This document shows positions 16,609-25,453 of a stretch of DNA of 31,599 nucleotides, one piece after another. Under the pieces are notes generated by a model that worked only from the letters and a program-made list of their open reading frames with translations, searched no databases and was not told where the DNA came from. The position numbers and the translations under genes were made by a program. Each line of letters begins with the position of its first letter. Within the stretch, counting starts at the first letter, position 1. This DNA is from Pseudomonadota bacterium. GTDB taxonomy: Bacteria > Pseudomonadota > Alphaproteobacteria > Rhizobiales > Hyphomicrobiaceae. The stretch is taken from NCBI GenBank assembly GCA_023412745.1, contig JAEZBZ010000092.1, positions 1 to 31,599 of the forward strand, read 5' to 3'.

Positions 16609-18387
16609 CTAGCTGACGAGACGATCCGGCGCGACGCCGAGCAGGGACTCGCTACCTTCCATTACAGTTTGTCCGAGCCCCGGCGCCGCCGTCACCAGGT
16701 TCTCCGCGAAGAACCGCGCCAGCATGACCGGCATGGAATCCGCGCCCGCACCGTTGCGCACCGCGTCAAGCGCGCCGCGCGCGAGATAGACACCACCGGC
16801 CGCCAAGCCGAACAGCCGCAAATACGGCGTGGCGCCAGCCAGCGCACCTTCCGGATCGGTCAGCATCGCCTTGCCGAGCCAGCGGCTGGATTCCGCCAGT
16901 GCCGCCAGCGCATCGGTTAGCCGTTCCGCCATCCGCCCGAACTCCGGCCGGTTGGAGACGCGCAGCTCTTCCACGCTCGCCGCCAGCTCGCCGATGTACA
17001 GCTCGGCCACCTGCCCGTCGCCAAGCGGCAGCTTGCGGGTGACGAGGTCGATCGCCTGCACGCCATTCGTGCCTTCGTAGATCGGCAGGATGCGCGCATC
17101 GCGGTAATACTGCGCCGCGCCGGTCTCCTCGATGAAGCCCATGCCGCCGTGGATCTGCACACCGAGCGAGGCGACTTCGCAGCCGATATCGGTCGAGAAC
17201 GCTTTCGCGACCGGCGTCAGCAAGGCGGCCCGCTCGGCCGCCGCACGGCGCTCATCCGGCATCTCGGCACGCTGCGAAATGTCGATTTCCTTCGCGGTGG
17301 CCAGGCAAATGGCGCGCGCGGCCTGCGTCATCGACCGCATGGTCATCAGGCTGCGGCGGATGTCGGCGTGGTGCACGATCGGCGCCATGCCCTCGCCCGC
17401 ACCCGGCGCACGGCCCTGGCGGCGCTCGGCGGCAAAAGCTGCGGCATGCTGCGTTGCCCGCTCGGCAATCGCAACACCCTGCACGCCAACCGCCAGCCGC
17501 GCCGCGTTCATCATGATGAACATGGTCGCCAAACCGCGGTTTTCCTCGCCGATCAGATAGCCGACAGCCCCGCCCTGCTCGCCGTACTTCATCACGCAGG
17601 TGGGGCTGGCATGAATTCCGAGCTTGTGCTCCAGGCTGACGCAGGTGACGTCGTTGCGTTCGCCCAGCGAGCCATCGGCATTGACCATCCGCTTCGGCAC
17701 CAGAAACAGCGAAATGCCGCGCGTGCCCGCCGGCGCATCGGTCAGCCGCGCCAGCACCAGATGCACGATGTTCTCGGAAAGCTCGTGATCACCGTAGGTG
17801 ATGAAGATCTTGGTCCCGGTGATGCGATAGGTACCGTCACCCTGCCGCTCCGCCTTGGTGGTCAGCGCGCCGAGATCCGTGCCGGCGTGGGGCTCGGTCA
17901 GATTCATGGTGCCGGTCCACTCGCCCGAGATCATCTTGGGCAAGAAGGTGCGTTTCAGCTCCTCGGAGCCGTGCGCATGCACGGCATTGATCGCCCCCTG
18001 GGTCAGCAGGGGACATAAGCCGAACGACAGGTTCGCCGAATTCCAGATCTCGCAGGCGATCGTCGCGGCAATCTCGGGCAGATCCTGGCCGCCGTACTCC
18101 TCCGGGCAGGGCAGCGCACTCCAGCCACCCGCCGCGAACGCATCATAGGCTTCCTTCCAGCCTGGCGGCGTCTCAACCTTGCCGTCCACCAGCCGCGAAC
18201 CCGCCCGGTCGCCGACAGCATTCAACGGATCGAGCACTTCGGCGCCGAAACGACCGGCCTCCTCGACCACTGCCCTGAGGGTTTCCTCGTCCAATCCGCC
18301 GAGAATGCCGCGGTCCGCAAGGTCATTCAAATCGGCAACCGACTTGAGTGCGCGCAGAATGTCGTCTACGGGAGCCTTGTAGGTCAT
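16609..18387 (-). CDS. Acyl-CoA dehydrogenase of the long DmdC-like type
   Basis: A 592-residue flavin acyl-CoA dehydrogenase with the extra C-terminal domain of DmdC (3-methylmercaptopropionyl-CoA dehydrogenase) and related long members. The N-terminus has the typical YKAPVDDI start. Flavin and substrate motifs are GTMNLTEPHAGTD (159-171), KIFITYGDHE (193-202) and KLGIHASPTCVM (255-266). The likely catalytic base is E438 in IYEGTNGVQAIDLV. GGMGFIEETGAAQYYRD is also a family hallmark. It is first in the lipid operon and is divergent from the Sua5-type gene with a 109-base gap. The substrate is unknown; annotation as DmdC should not be taken to mean DMSP catabolism, since many members act on other acyl-CoAs. 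Confidence 0.93.
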   Translation of the reverse strand: MTYKAPVDDILRALKSVADLNDLADRGILGGLDEETLRAVVEEAGRFGAEVLDPLNAVGDRAGSRLVDGKVETPPGWKEAYDAFAAGGWSALPCPEEYGGQDLPEIAATIACEIWNSANLSFGLCPLLTQGAINAVHAHGSEELKRTFLPKMISGEWTGTMNLTEPHAGTDLGALTTKAERQGDGTYRITGTKIFITYGDHELSENIVHLVLARLTDAPAGTRGISLFLVPKRMVNADGSLGERNDVTCVSLEHKLGIHASPTCVMKYGEQGGAVGYLIGEENRGLATMFIMMNAARLAVGVQGVAIAERATQHAAAFAAERRQGRAPGAGEGMAPIVHHADIRRSLMTMRSMTQAARAICLATAKEIDISQRAEMPDERRAAAERAALLTPVAKAFSTDIGCEVASLGVQIHGGMGFIEETGAAQYYRDARILPIYEGTNGVQAIDLVTRKLPLGDGQVAELYIGELAASVEELRVSNRPEFGRMAERLTDALAALAESSRWLGKAMLTDPEGALAGATPYLRLFGLAAGGVYLARGALDAVRNGAGADSMPVMLARFFAENLVTAAPGLGQTVMEGSESLLGVAPDRLVS

Positions 18388-18496
18388 GAGATCAGCCTTT
18401 GCCCTGCCTTAGCGTGCAACCGATTCGTCGCTGAGCAGCTTTCCGGCAATTTAGGCCCGCACAGCTGATCCTGAAAGGTTAATCGGACGCCCAGAT

Positions 18497-19456
18497 ATGC
18501 CGATCGTAGAGGCCAGCGATACCGCCGTGGCTGAAGCCGCCGCCGCGTTGAAGGCGGGACGGCTGGTCGCGTTCCCGACCGAGACTGTCTACGGTCTCGG
18601 CGCCGACGCCACCAACGGCCGCGCGGTTGCGGCCATCTTCGAGGCCAAGGGGCGGCCGCGCTTCAACCCGCTGATCGTGCATGTTCCCGATTTGGCCGCG
18701 GCCGAACGCATCGCGGAGCTGTCGCCGAAAGCCCGCCTACTCGCCGAAGCGCTTTGGCCCGGACCGCTGACGCTGGTGCTCAAGCGCCGGCCGGAAGCTG
18801 GCATATCGGATCTCGTCACCGCCGGGCTAGACACGGTGGCCATCCGCGTGCCGTCGCATCCGGTGGCGCTGGCGCTGCTGAGGGCATGCCAGTTGCCGCT
18901 GGCCGGACCGTCCGCCAACCGCTCCGGCCACGTCAGCACCACGACGGCCGAGCACGTTGCAGCCGATCTCGGCGAGACGCCGGCCTACATCCTCGATGGC
19001 GGCGCGACCACGCACGGCGTCGAATCAACCGTGGTGGACGCCAGCGGCCCCAACATCGTCATGCTGCGGCCGGGCGCTGCCACGCGCGAAGCCATAGAGG
19101 CGATTCTCGGCGCGCCGATCAGCCAGCGCGCGGAAACCACTGACGACACCGCGCCGATCTCGCCCGGCATGCTGACCAGCCACTACGCACCCCGCGCCAG
19201 GGTCCGTTTGAACGCCGTCGATGTGCGGGCGAGCGAAGCGCTGCTGGCGTTCGGCCCGTCGCCGCTCAGCGCGCCTGGCCCGATGTTCAATCTCAGCCCA
19301 ACGGGTGATCTTGCCGAGGCCGCCGCCAACCTGTTCGCGGCCCTGCGCCAGCTCGATGCCACGGGCGCCACCACCATCGCGGTGATGCCGATTCCCGGGA
19401 CCGGCCTCGGAGACGCCATCAACGACCGGCTCAACCGGGCGGCTGCGGAGCGATAA
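18497..19456 (+). CDS. tsaC: L-threonylcarbamoyladenylate synthase, Sua5 type
   Basis: Makes threonylcarbamoyl-AMP from threonine, bicarbonate and ATP, the precursor of the essential t6A37 modification of ANN-decoding tRNAs. The YrdC domain fills about residues 9-205, with FPTETVYGLGADA, the KGRP motif at 51-54, NPLIVHV and GPSANRSGHVSTT. The remaining 110 residues form the Sua5 C-terminal domain, joined by the SPGMLTSHYAPRA linker that is conserved in long members. The 319-residue length therefore marks a Sua5-type rather than a short TsaC-type enzyme. A hairpin lies just after the stop. The ATG at 18497 has only a weak GGA upstream. Confidence 0.95.
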   Translation: MPIVEASDTAVAEAAAALKAGRLVAFPTETVYGLGADATNGRAVAAIFEAKGRPRFNPLIVHVPDLAAAERIAELSPKARLLAEALWPGPLTLVLKRRPEAGISDLVTAGLDTVAIRVPSHPVALALLRACQLPLAGPSANRSGHVSTTTAEHVAADLGETPAYILDGGATTHGVESTVVDASGPNIVMLRPGAATREAIEAILGAPISQRAETTDDTAPISPGMLTSHYAPRARVRLNAVDVRASEALLAFGPSPLSAPGPMFNLSPTGDLAEAAANLFAALRQLDATGATTIAVMPIPGTGLGDAINDRLNRAAAER

Positions 19457-19464
19457 TCCAAACG

Positions 19465-19497
19465 AAAAGGCCGCACCTCTCGCAAGGTACGGCCTTC
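19465..19497 (-). terminator. Hairpin terminator between convergent genes
   Basis: Arms AAGGCCG (19467-19473) and CGGCCTT (19491-19497) pair, with an inner ACCT/AGGT stem and a six-base loop. Read on the minus strand the stem runs into TTTT, so it should stop the small four-cysteine protein transcript. It may also stop tsaC transcripts, though there is no T-run beyond CCTT in that direction. A second GC-only dyad (GGGGCC and GGCCCC) lies near 19510-19527. Confidence 0.65.
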
Positions 19498-19547
19498 CGT
19501 AAGCTGCAGGGGGGCCGCGGGGGCCCCACACTCCTCCCTCCAACAGC

Positions 19548-19829
19548 TCACCTCTTGGCGCAGGCGGCCAACTGCTGATCGCGCGCCTGGGCCTGCTTCT
19601 TCCACTGATCGGGAGCGACGGAGCGGCACCAGTCCATGTGCGACCGCAAATCGGTGCTCCACTCGGTTCCCTTAAAACCGCACTTGCGCTGTTCGTTTTC
19701 CTGCTGCTGCCTGAGCGCCGTCTTCGCGTACCAGTCGCAGTTCGACTGGGCTGAGACAGTCGGCGCCAATCCGATCGTGCCGAGCACGGCGCCGGTCAGA
19801 CCGATGGCAAAGATCCGCAGGATGGTCAT
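19548..19829 (-). CDS. Small secreted four-cysteine protein
   Basis: A 93-residue protein with a clear signal peptide: a short basic N-terminus, the core IFAIGLTGAVLGTIGL, and a likely cut near residue 27 (VSA). The mature part of about 66 residues is helical and charged. It has four cysteines at C31, C50, C68 and C90, suited to two disulfide bonds in the periplasm. The pattern around them (CDWYA, CGFKG, MDWC-RSV-PDQW, CAKR) looks conserved rather than random. I do not know a function. It is preceded by GAGGGAAG about five bases from the ATG, and ends before the hairpin shared with tsaC. Confidence 0.75.
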   Translation of the reverse strand: MTILRIFAIGLTGAVLGTIGLAPTVSAQSNCDWYAKTALRQQQENEQRKCGFKGTEWSTDLRSHMDWCRSVAPDQWKKQAQARDQQLAACAKR

Positions 19830-20094
19830 CGCGCTTCCCTCGCATTTTCAAGCCCGTTCAAGGGCCTCGTCCGCTGGACTGTCATCACTTCGCTGGGGAA
19901 CATCAAGCCCTCGAACTTGCTGCAGGCTATGCCGAGTGGCATGAACCTACTCTGAATGGTCGCTGGCCTGTTCGTTCAGATTGCGTCCCCCGGGATCCAG
20001 CAAAACCAGTACGACACGCACGCGGACGCGCCAAGCCCGTCAGCGGACCGCACTTGAGGCATCACGCCCGGCAGAGACAGGCGACCAGCCAGGA

Positions 20095-21972
20095 ATGACG
20101 GCAGCAGCACGACGCAAAGCAGATCATGAACCGGCCGGGGATCCAGCCGGCGGCATGGCCGCGGCGCAGCGTACCCTCGAAACGGTGTTCGGCTACCGTC
20201 AATTCCGTTCGCATCAGGCCGCCATCGTCGAGGCGCTGATCGAAGGCCGCGACGCCTTCGTGCTGATGCCGACCGGCGGCGGCAAATCGCTGTGCTACCA
20301 GATCCCGGCGCTGGTGCGCCCCGGCACCGGCCTCGTCGTCTCTCCACTGATCGCGCTGATGCAGGACCAGGTCGACGCGCTGAAGGAGGTCGGCGTCCGC
20401 GCCGCGTTCCTCAATTCCACGCTGGATCGCGCGCGCCAGGATGAAGTCGAGCGGCAACTGGCGACTGGTGCTCTTGATCTCGTCTATATCGCGCCCGAAC
20501 GGCTGGTGCAGGAGCGCACGCTCGGCCTGTTGTCGCGCAGCCGCATCAGCCTGATCGCAATCGACGAAGCCCACTGCGTCTCGCAGTGGGGCCACGACTT
20601 CCGTCCGGAATACCGGCAATTGCGCCTGCTGGCGGAGCGCTTTCCCGATGTACCGCGCGTTGCGCTGACCGCAACCGCCGACGAGCGCACCCGCGCCGAT
20701 ATCATCGCGGAAATGAAGCTGGAGCATGCCGGCCACTTCATCGCCAGCTTCGACCGCCCCAACATCCGCTACCGGATCACCGAAGCCAGCAGCAAGCAGG
20801 CGCGCGAACAGTTGTGGCGGTTCATCTCGACCGAACACCCGACCGACGCGGGCATCGTCTATTGCCTCAGCCGCCGCAGCGTCGAGGAAACGGCCGCGTG
20901 GCTCACCTCTCAGGGCCGTCCGGCGCTGGCCTATCATGCCGGCCTGCCTGCCGACGTGCGCCGGGTGCACCAGGAACGCTTCCTCGCCGAGGATGGCCTG
21001 ATCGTGGTCGCGACCATCGCGTTCGGCATGGGTATCGACAAGCCGGACGTGCGGTTCGTCGCGCATCTCAATCTGCCGAAATCGCTGGAGTCCTACTATC
21101 AGGAGACCGGGCGCGCCGGCCGCGACGGCGAACCGGCCAATGCGTGGCTCGCCTACAGCGTCCAGGACATCGCCCAGCAATGGCAGTGGATCGCCCAGTC
21201 CGAGGGCAGCGAGGCGTTCCAGCGCACCCAGCGCCAGAAGCTCGATTCGCTGATCGCGCTATGCGAGATGGCCACCTGCCGGCGGCAAGCGCTGCTGGCC
21301 TACTTCGGCGAAACCGATACTGAGCCGTGCGGCAACTGCGACAACTGCCTGGCGCCTCCCGCGCTGGTCGATGGCACGGTCGCGGCGCAGAAGGCGCTGT
21401 CCGCCGTGTTCCGCACCGGTGAACGCTTCGGCGTCACATACTTGTGCGACGTGCTGCTCGGCAAGAAAGACGCCCGCATCACCCGCAACGGTCATGACAG
21501 GCTGTCGGTGTTCGGGATCGGCAGCGAGCTCGATGCCGGTGGCTGGCGCGGTTTGTTCCGCCAGCTCATCGCTTGCGGTTGTCTGTTCATGGACGATGAG
21601 GGCCATGGCACGCTGGGGTTGACCGAGAAGGCGCGGCCGGTCCTGAAAGGCGAACAGCAGTTCCTGATCCGCAGGCTACCGCAGGACATCGACAGCCGGG
21701 TACGCCGCAAGCGCAGCAAGGGCCATGAAATCGCGCCAGCCAATGAGGCCCTGTTCCTGGAACTCAAGGCGCTGCGCCTGAGGCTATCCAACGAGGCGCA
21801 CGTACCGCCCTTCGTCATCTGCCACGATCGCACGCTGGCCGAGATCGCGGAGAAGCGGCCCGCGACGCTGGATGATCTCAGCCTCATCACCGGCCTGGGC
21901 GTCGCCAAGATCAAACGCTACGGCAAGGCGCTGCTCGAGGTCGTGGCGGGACCGGCTGGCAAGGCCCGTTGA
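20095..21972 (+). CDS. recQ: ATP-dependent DNA helicase RecQ
   Basis: A 3'-5' SF2 helicase of RecF-pathway recombination and fork repair. The Walker A motif TGGGKS is at residues 60-65 and the DEAH box at 157-160. The helicase core has [20 protein letters not shown] segments such as [17 protein letters not shown], and [12 protein letters not shown] marks motif VI. The zinc module is [12 protein letters not shown] followed by CGNCDNC. The RQC winged helix and a C-terminal HRDC domain ([14 protein letters not shown] onward) complete it. The ATG at 20095 gives 625 residues; the frame can be extended with TTG to 19981 but without a ribosome site, and ATG 20155 is a shorter option. It converges on the L,D-transpeptidase gene with a strong shared terminator. 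Confidence 0.95.
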   Translation: MTAAARRKADHEPAGDPAGGMAAAQRTLETVFGYRQFRSHQAAIVEALIEGRDAFVLMPTGGGKSLCYQIPALVRPGTGLVVSPLIALMQDQVDALKEVGVRAAFLNSTLDRARQDEVERQLATGALDLVYIAPERLVQERTLGLLSRSRISLIAIDEAHCVSQWGHDFRPEYRQLRLLAERFPDVPRVALTATADERTRADIIAEMKLEHAGHFIASFDRPNIRYRITEASSKQAREQLWRFISTEHPTDAGIVYCLSRRSVEETAAWLTSQGRPALAYHAGLPADVRRVHQERFLAEDGLIVVATIAFGMGIDKPDVRFVAHLNLPKSLESYYQETGRAGRDGEPANAWLAYSVQDIAQQWQWIAQSEGSEAFQRTQRQKLDSLIALCEMATCRRQALLAYFGETDTEPCGNCDNCLAPPALVDGTVAAQKALSAVFRTGERFGVTYLCDVLLGKKDARITRNGHDRLSVFGIGSELDAGGWRGLFRQLIACGCLFMDDEGHGTLGLTEKARPVLKGEQQFLIRRLPQDIDSRVRRKRSKGHEIAPANEALFLELKALRLRLSNEAHVPPFVICHDRTLAEIAEKRPATLDDLSLITGLGVAKIKRYGKALLEVVAGPAGKAR

Positions 21973-22003
21973 GCGCGGCTGTCGCTTATTTACTGCCCCA
22001 AAG

Positions 22004-22038
22004 CGAAAACCCGGCGAGGTTCCCTCGCCGGGTTTTCG
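22004..22038. terminator. Strong bidirectional rho-independent terminator
   Basis: A perfect 16-bp stem with arms 22004-22019 and 22023-22038 closes a three-base loop (TTC). The stem is GC-rich inside and ends in AAAA on the left and TTTT on the right. This gives a T-run for transcripts in both directions. It lies 31 bases after recQ and 30 before the stop of the L,D-transpeptidase. Confidence 0.92.
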
Positions 22039-22068
22039 TGGTCATCTCGATTTCGACGTCAGCCGGTT

Positions 22069-22725
22069 TTACCAGGGCGACCACTCGACCGCGCCAGAGC
22101 TGCTGTTGCTGCCGGAGCCGCTCGAAGCAACCTGAGACGTGCTGAACTTCTGCCAGGTCGCCGTTACTTTCGTGCCAACGCCGACCTTGTTGTACAGCTC
22201 AACGACATGCTCGTTGTGCATGCGGATGCAGCCGCGTGACACGTTCTGGCCGATCGTCCACGGGGCATCGGTGCCGTGGATGCGATACAGCGTGCTGCCC
22301 AGATACAGCGCGCGCACGCCCAGCGGATTGCGCGGATCACCGCCCTGAACGACTGGCGGCAGCTTCGGATTTTCCTGGCGCATCTGTGCCGTCGGCGTCC
22401 AGGTCGGGTTGGCGCGCTTCTGCGTCACGATCTGCACACCCTGCCAGCGGCTCTCGGCGCGCGGCACGGCGATCGGATAGCTGATGGCGCGGCCGCGCGC
22501 GACCACATGATACAGGCGACGATCGCCAAAGCTGACGATGATCTGGCCCGGCGCGTAGTTGGTGTTGAACGATACCTCACGGCGATCGGAGGCGGAATTC
22601 GCGCCACCGCCAAACCAGCTTGCGAACTGCGCGTGGGCGGGCTGAAGCGGCGCCTGGATGAGCGTTGCGGAAAGGGCGAGGCCGGCGAGCGGCAGGCAGT
22701 AAGAAAGTGACTTCAATTTCAACAT
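22069..22725 (-). CDS. L,D-transpeptidase (YkuD family)
   Basis: A 218-residue secreted enzyme of the ErfK/YbiS/YkuD family, which makes 3-3 cross-links in peptidoglycan or links proteins to it. A signal peptide covers about residues 1-32 (PAHA cut site). The YkuD domain has strand YAPGQIIVSFGDRRLY, then PRNPLGVRALYLG, and the active site H150, then S163-R164-G165-C166 and R168 in VSRGCIRMH. The catalytic nucleophile is C166. The tail after residue 195 is serine- and glycine-rich. The ATG at 22725 has AAGGA about nine bases upstream. Alphaproteobacteria often carry many such enzymes, so the exact reaction cannot be assigned. Confidence 0.93.
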   Translation of the reverse strand: MLKLKSLSYCLPLAGLALSATLIQAPLQPAHAQFASWFGGGANSASDRREVSFNTNYAPGQIIVSFGDRRLYHVVARGRAISYPIAVPRAESRWQGVQIVTQKRANPTWTPTAQMRQENPKLPPVVQGGDPRNPLGVRALYLGSTLYRIHGTDAPWTIGQNVSRGCIRMHNEHVVELYNKVGVGTKVTATWQKFSTSQVASSGSGSNSSSGAVEWSPW

Positions 22726-22853
22726 GATCCGTAATCCTTGCGATCCGTGTCGCGATGGTCGAGCGCAAATTGTGTGGAGTGATAAATCAATGCGTGGCTT
22801 GCCGGTGCCTGATCACACGGATCAGCGACGACGAAGCCGAACCGGAATTGCCC

Positions 22854-23282
22854 TCACGCGTGCATGCGCCGCGTTTTGCCGTAGACGGATTTGAACGTTT
22901 CAAACGCAACGGAGGACGGCACCACGGGAGGCACCGAGGGTGCCCACGCATCGGCCAGCTGCCGGCGCATTTCAAATGGAAGCAGACCGCCCTGCGCCCC
23001 CCCGCCGACCGTCAACGACGAGTAGCGCGGGGCCATGGTTACGATGCTCGGGCGATACGCCAGAGAGCAGCGGTGATGCCCCGGCACATTCAGGTCAGCG
23101 CGGCTCTTGCAGTCGATGCAATCGATTGTCGGTGCGATGGCGGAATTTGCAGCACGCACCCGCGCCTCGGCGCTCGAAGCCAGCCAACCGAGCGCGACGA
23201 CGGCAGCAAAAAGCAAAGCCACGGCCCCGAAAGCATCGATGCCCGCTAGCTTTGTACACAAAGCTGGTCTGTGGTTGGACAT
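22854..23282 (-). CDS. Hypothetical exported protein
   Basis: A 142-residue frame with an N-terminal hydrophobic segment (AVALLFAAVVALGWLASSAEA) that looks like a signal peptide or anchor. After it come a CxxC (DCIDC) and a further cysteine in PGHHRC, so a disulfide or weak metal site is possible. The C-terminal half is proline- and serine-rich with no domain I recognise. An upstream GTG or longer frame to 23363 exists, but the ATG at 23282 places the hydrophobic segment near the start. Its coding status rests on length and signal peptide only. The flanks at 22726-22853 and 23283-23540 show no other gene. Confidence 0.5.
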   Translation of the reverse strand: MSNHRPALCTKLAGIDAFGAVALLFAAVVALGWLASSAEARVRAANSAIAPTIDCIDCKSRADLNVPGHHRCSLAYRPSIVTMAPRYSSLTVGGGAQGGLLPFEMRRQLADAWAPSVPPVVPSSVAFETFKSVYGKTRRMHA

Positions 23283-23540
23283 CCCGCCCCGGGTACCTGC
23301 CTGATCAAATCCAACAAGACGGCGTCTATCACTATTTGTTTCAACAATCGACCCGTCTGGCATCCGCTTGAGATCGCGCGTGCCCCCGCAGACACAAGTT
23401 CTCAGTCCCGGCTTAACAAATCATAAGCTTATGGCGTTCCCGGACGCATTTGTCCGTCCAGCCCGCATGGCCCGTAAAATGGGACGAATCGCACTGTGCA
23501 CTGACCATGCGAGGGACCGCAGCCGACCGCCGAATGGGGA

Positions 23541-24257
23541 CTATGCGTTGTCGGAACGCTTGTGGCGCAGGCGCTTCACAATCTCGTGACGAGCGGCGCG
23601 CGCTTCAGGCGACCAATCCGCCTTGCGGGAAGCAATCAGATTTGCCTGTGACTTCAGGATGACACCATCATCGAGAATCTTCAGCCCGTTGGCCGTCAGC
23701 GTGGCGCCTGTCGTCGTGATGTCTACGATCAAGTCAGCCGCACCGGAGGCTGGCGTGCCTTCAGTGGCACCCAGGCTTTCGACGATGCGGTAGTCGCTGA
23801 CGCCCTTCGACTGGAAGAAGCGCCGTGTGAGATTCATGTACTTGGTCGCTACGCGCAGCCGACGCTGATGCGTCCGGCGGAAGCTCATCGCCATCGCCTG
23901 CAACTGCGCCATGGTGCGGATATCGATCCAGCAGTTCGGGACCGCGACGATGACATCAGCGAATCCGAAGCCCAGCGGATGCACCAGTTCGACCCGCTCC
24001 TCGGCGTTGATGATATATTCCCGGATCAGATCTTCGCCGGTGATGCCGAGATGCGCCTGCCCCGACTTCAGATAGTGCGCGATCTCCGACGACGACACGA
24101 AGGCAACCTCGACATTATCGAGGCCCTCGACCTCGCCGCGATAGCCACGTTCGCTGCCCGTCTTGCGCAGGATGAGCCCGGCCTTGCCCAGCGCTTCGGC
24201 GCATTGCTCCATCAGCCGCCCTTTGGACGGCACGGCCAGGATTAGGGGCGCGCTCAT
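23541..24257 (-). CDS. hisG: ATP phosphoribosyltransferase catalytic subunit, short form
   Basis: Catalyses the first step of histidine synthesis, joining ATP and PRPP. The 238 residues correspond to the short HisG(S) form, which lacks the C-terminal regulatory domain and needs HisZ. The start is [13 protein letters not shown]. Substrate-binding segments include [25 protein letters not shown] and [17 protein letters not shown], the PRPP loop. The ATG overlaps the hisZ stop by four bases (ATGA), tying the subunits together. It is last in the hisS-hisZ-hisG run. Confidence 0.96.
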   Translation of the reverse strand: MSAPLILAVPSKGRLMEQCAEALGKAGLILRKTGSERGYRGEVEGLDNVEVAFVSSSEIAHYLKSGQAHLGITGEDLIREYIINAEERVELVHPLGFGFADVIVAVPNCWIDIRTMAQLQAMAMSFRRTHQRRLRVATKYMNLTRRFFQSKGVSDYRIVESLGATEGTPASGAADLIVDITTTGATLTANGLKILDDGVILKSQANLIASRKADWSPEARAARHEIVKRLRHKRSDNA

Positions 24258-25432
24258 TGCCCACCTCCGTTCACAGCCGACAGCAGACGTTCAGTGTGGA
24301 TGGCCGAACCGACAGCGGGCACCGAGTTCGGCGCGCCGACGGCTTTCAGTAGCCCATCGTAGCGGCCGCCGCCCGCAACCGGGCTCAGCGGCCCAAGGTC
24401 CGGCACGACGACTTCGAATACGAAACCCGTGTAATATTCCAGGCTACGGCCGAATTCCGCCGAAAACTCCACCCGGGCGGGGTCGATGCCGGCGTCGATA
24501 AGAAGCTGCAAGCGGCTTTGATAGGCGTCGAGCGCCTCTTCGATGGCAATGCCCTTGGCGTGCATGAGGTCGGCGAGCCTGGCGCCCGCCGCGCGGGCCG
24601 GGGCACGCACCTTGAGATAGGCTTCGATCAATCCGGCGGCGTCTTGCGACAGCGGATCGGCGGCGGCGTCGGCAGCCATCGACAGCAGACCCTGCGTAAT
24701 CTCCGCCACGCCGCGCGCACCGATCAGATCGAGATTATGACGATCCAGATACTGGCTGACGGCATTCTCCGAGCGGCCGATATCATCGGGATCCAAGGCG
24801 GACACCAGATCGGCCGGCAACTCCTGCACGAGTTCGGCGGGATCGCGGACCAGCCGGTTCAGTTCGGCGCGAAACGCGTCCGGGCGCCAGAACTGCTGGC
24901 GCAGGCGTGCGCGCCAGCGCTCCGGCATCTCGATGGCGTCGAGCAAGGCGTGGAACAGGCCAAGATCGCCGATGCGCAGCGCCGAACCCTTCAACCCTGC
25001 CGTGGTCACAGCTTCCAGCGTCAGCTCGACGACTTCCGCTTCGGCTTCCTCGCGGCGGCTTTCGCCGAAGTATTCGATACCAGCCTGGCGAAATTCGCGC
25101 GGATGCGCCGCCGAAACGCCCGCCGGCTGGAAACGGAACGTCGAGCCGTTATAGCAGTAGCGCGCCTTGACGCTGCCTTCGGGGTGGCGTTCCAGATGCA
25201 GCCGGCAGGTCGGCACCGTGAGATCCGGACGCAGGCACAGCTCATCGCCGTCCGGATCGGTGAACACGTACGTCCGGGCACGGATGTTCTCGCCGATCAC
25301 GTCGAGAAACACATCCGCCGGCTGGATGATGGCGGGCGCCACGGCCTCATAGCCGGCCTTGGTCAAGACCTCCATGAGCCGCTGGGCCTGTGCCTCCAGC
25401 GCCTGAAACATTCGCGCGGTTTCTGCGACCAT
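24254..25432 (-). CDS. hisZ: ATP phosphoribosyltransferase regulatory subunit
   Basis: HisZ is a paralogue of histidyl-tRNA synthetase that has lost aminoacylation and serves as the regulatory partner of short-form HisG. At 392 residues it is short and lacks the anticodon-binding domain. Class II-like motifs remain, such as [37 protein letters not shown] and [12 protein letters not shown]. Substitutions in the motif 2 loop mark it as non-catalytic. It begins 21 bases after the hisS stop and overlaps hisG, so the three genes are probably one operon. Histidine feedback on the HisZ-HisG complex is known for the family. Confidence 0.95.
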   Translation of the reverse strand: MVAETARMFQALEAQAQRLMEVLTKAGYEAVAPAIIQPADVFLDVIGENIRARTYVFTDPDGDELCLRPDLTVPTCRLHLERHPEGSVKARYCYNGSTFRFQPAGVSAAHPREFRQAGIEYFGESRREEAEAEVVELTLEAVTTAGLKGSALRIGDLGLFHALLDAIEMPERWRARLRQQFWRPDAFRAELNRLVRDPAELVQELPADLVSALDPDDIGRSENAVSQYLDRHNLDLIGARGVAEITQGLLSMAADAAADPLSQDAAGLIEAYLKVRAPARAAGARLADLMHAKGIAIEEALDAYQSRLQLLIDAGIDPARVEFSAEFGRSLEYYTGFVFEVVVPDLGPLSPVAGGGRYDGLLKAVGAPNSVPAVGSAIHTERLLSAVNGGGQ

Positions 25433-25453
25433 GACGGGCTCGCGATCCTGCCT

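Noticed and set aside
19505..19530. G-rich run after tsaC as a quadruplex or second terminator
   Set aside because: It is a short GC dyad without a T-run, and the G-tracts are not spaced as four clear runs on one strand.
20062..21180. A 372-codon open frame antisense to recQ
   Set aside because: It lies entirely opposite conserved RecQ motifs and shows no domain.
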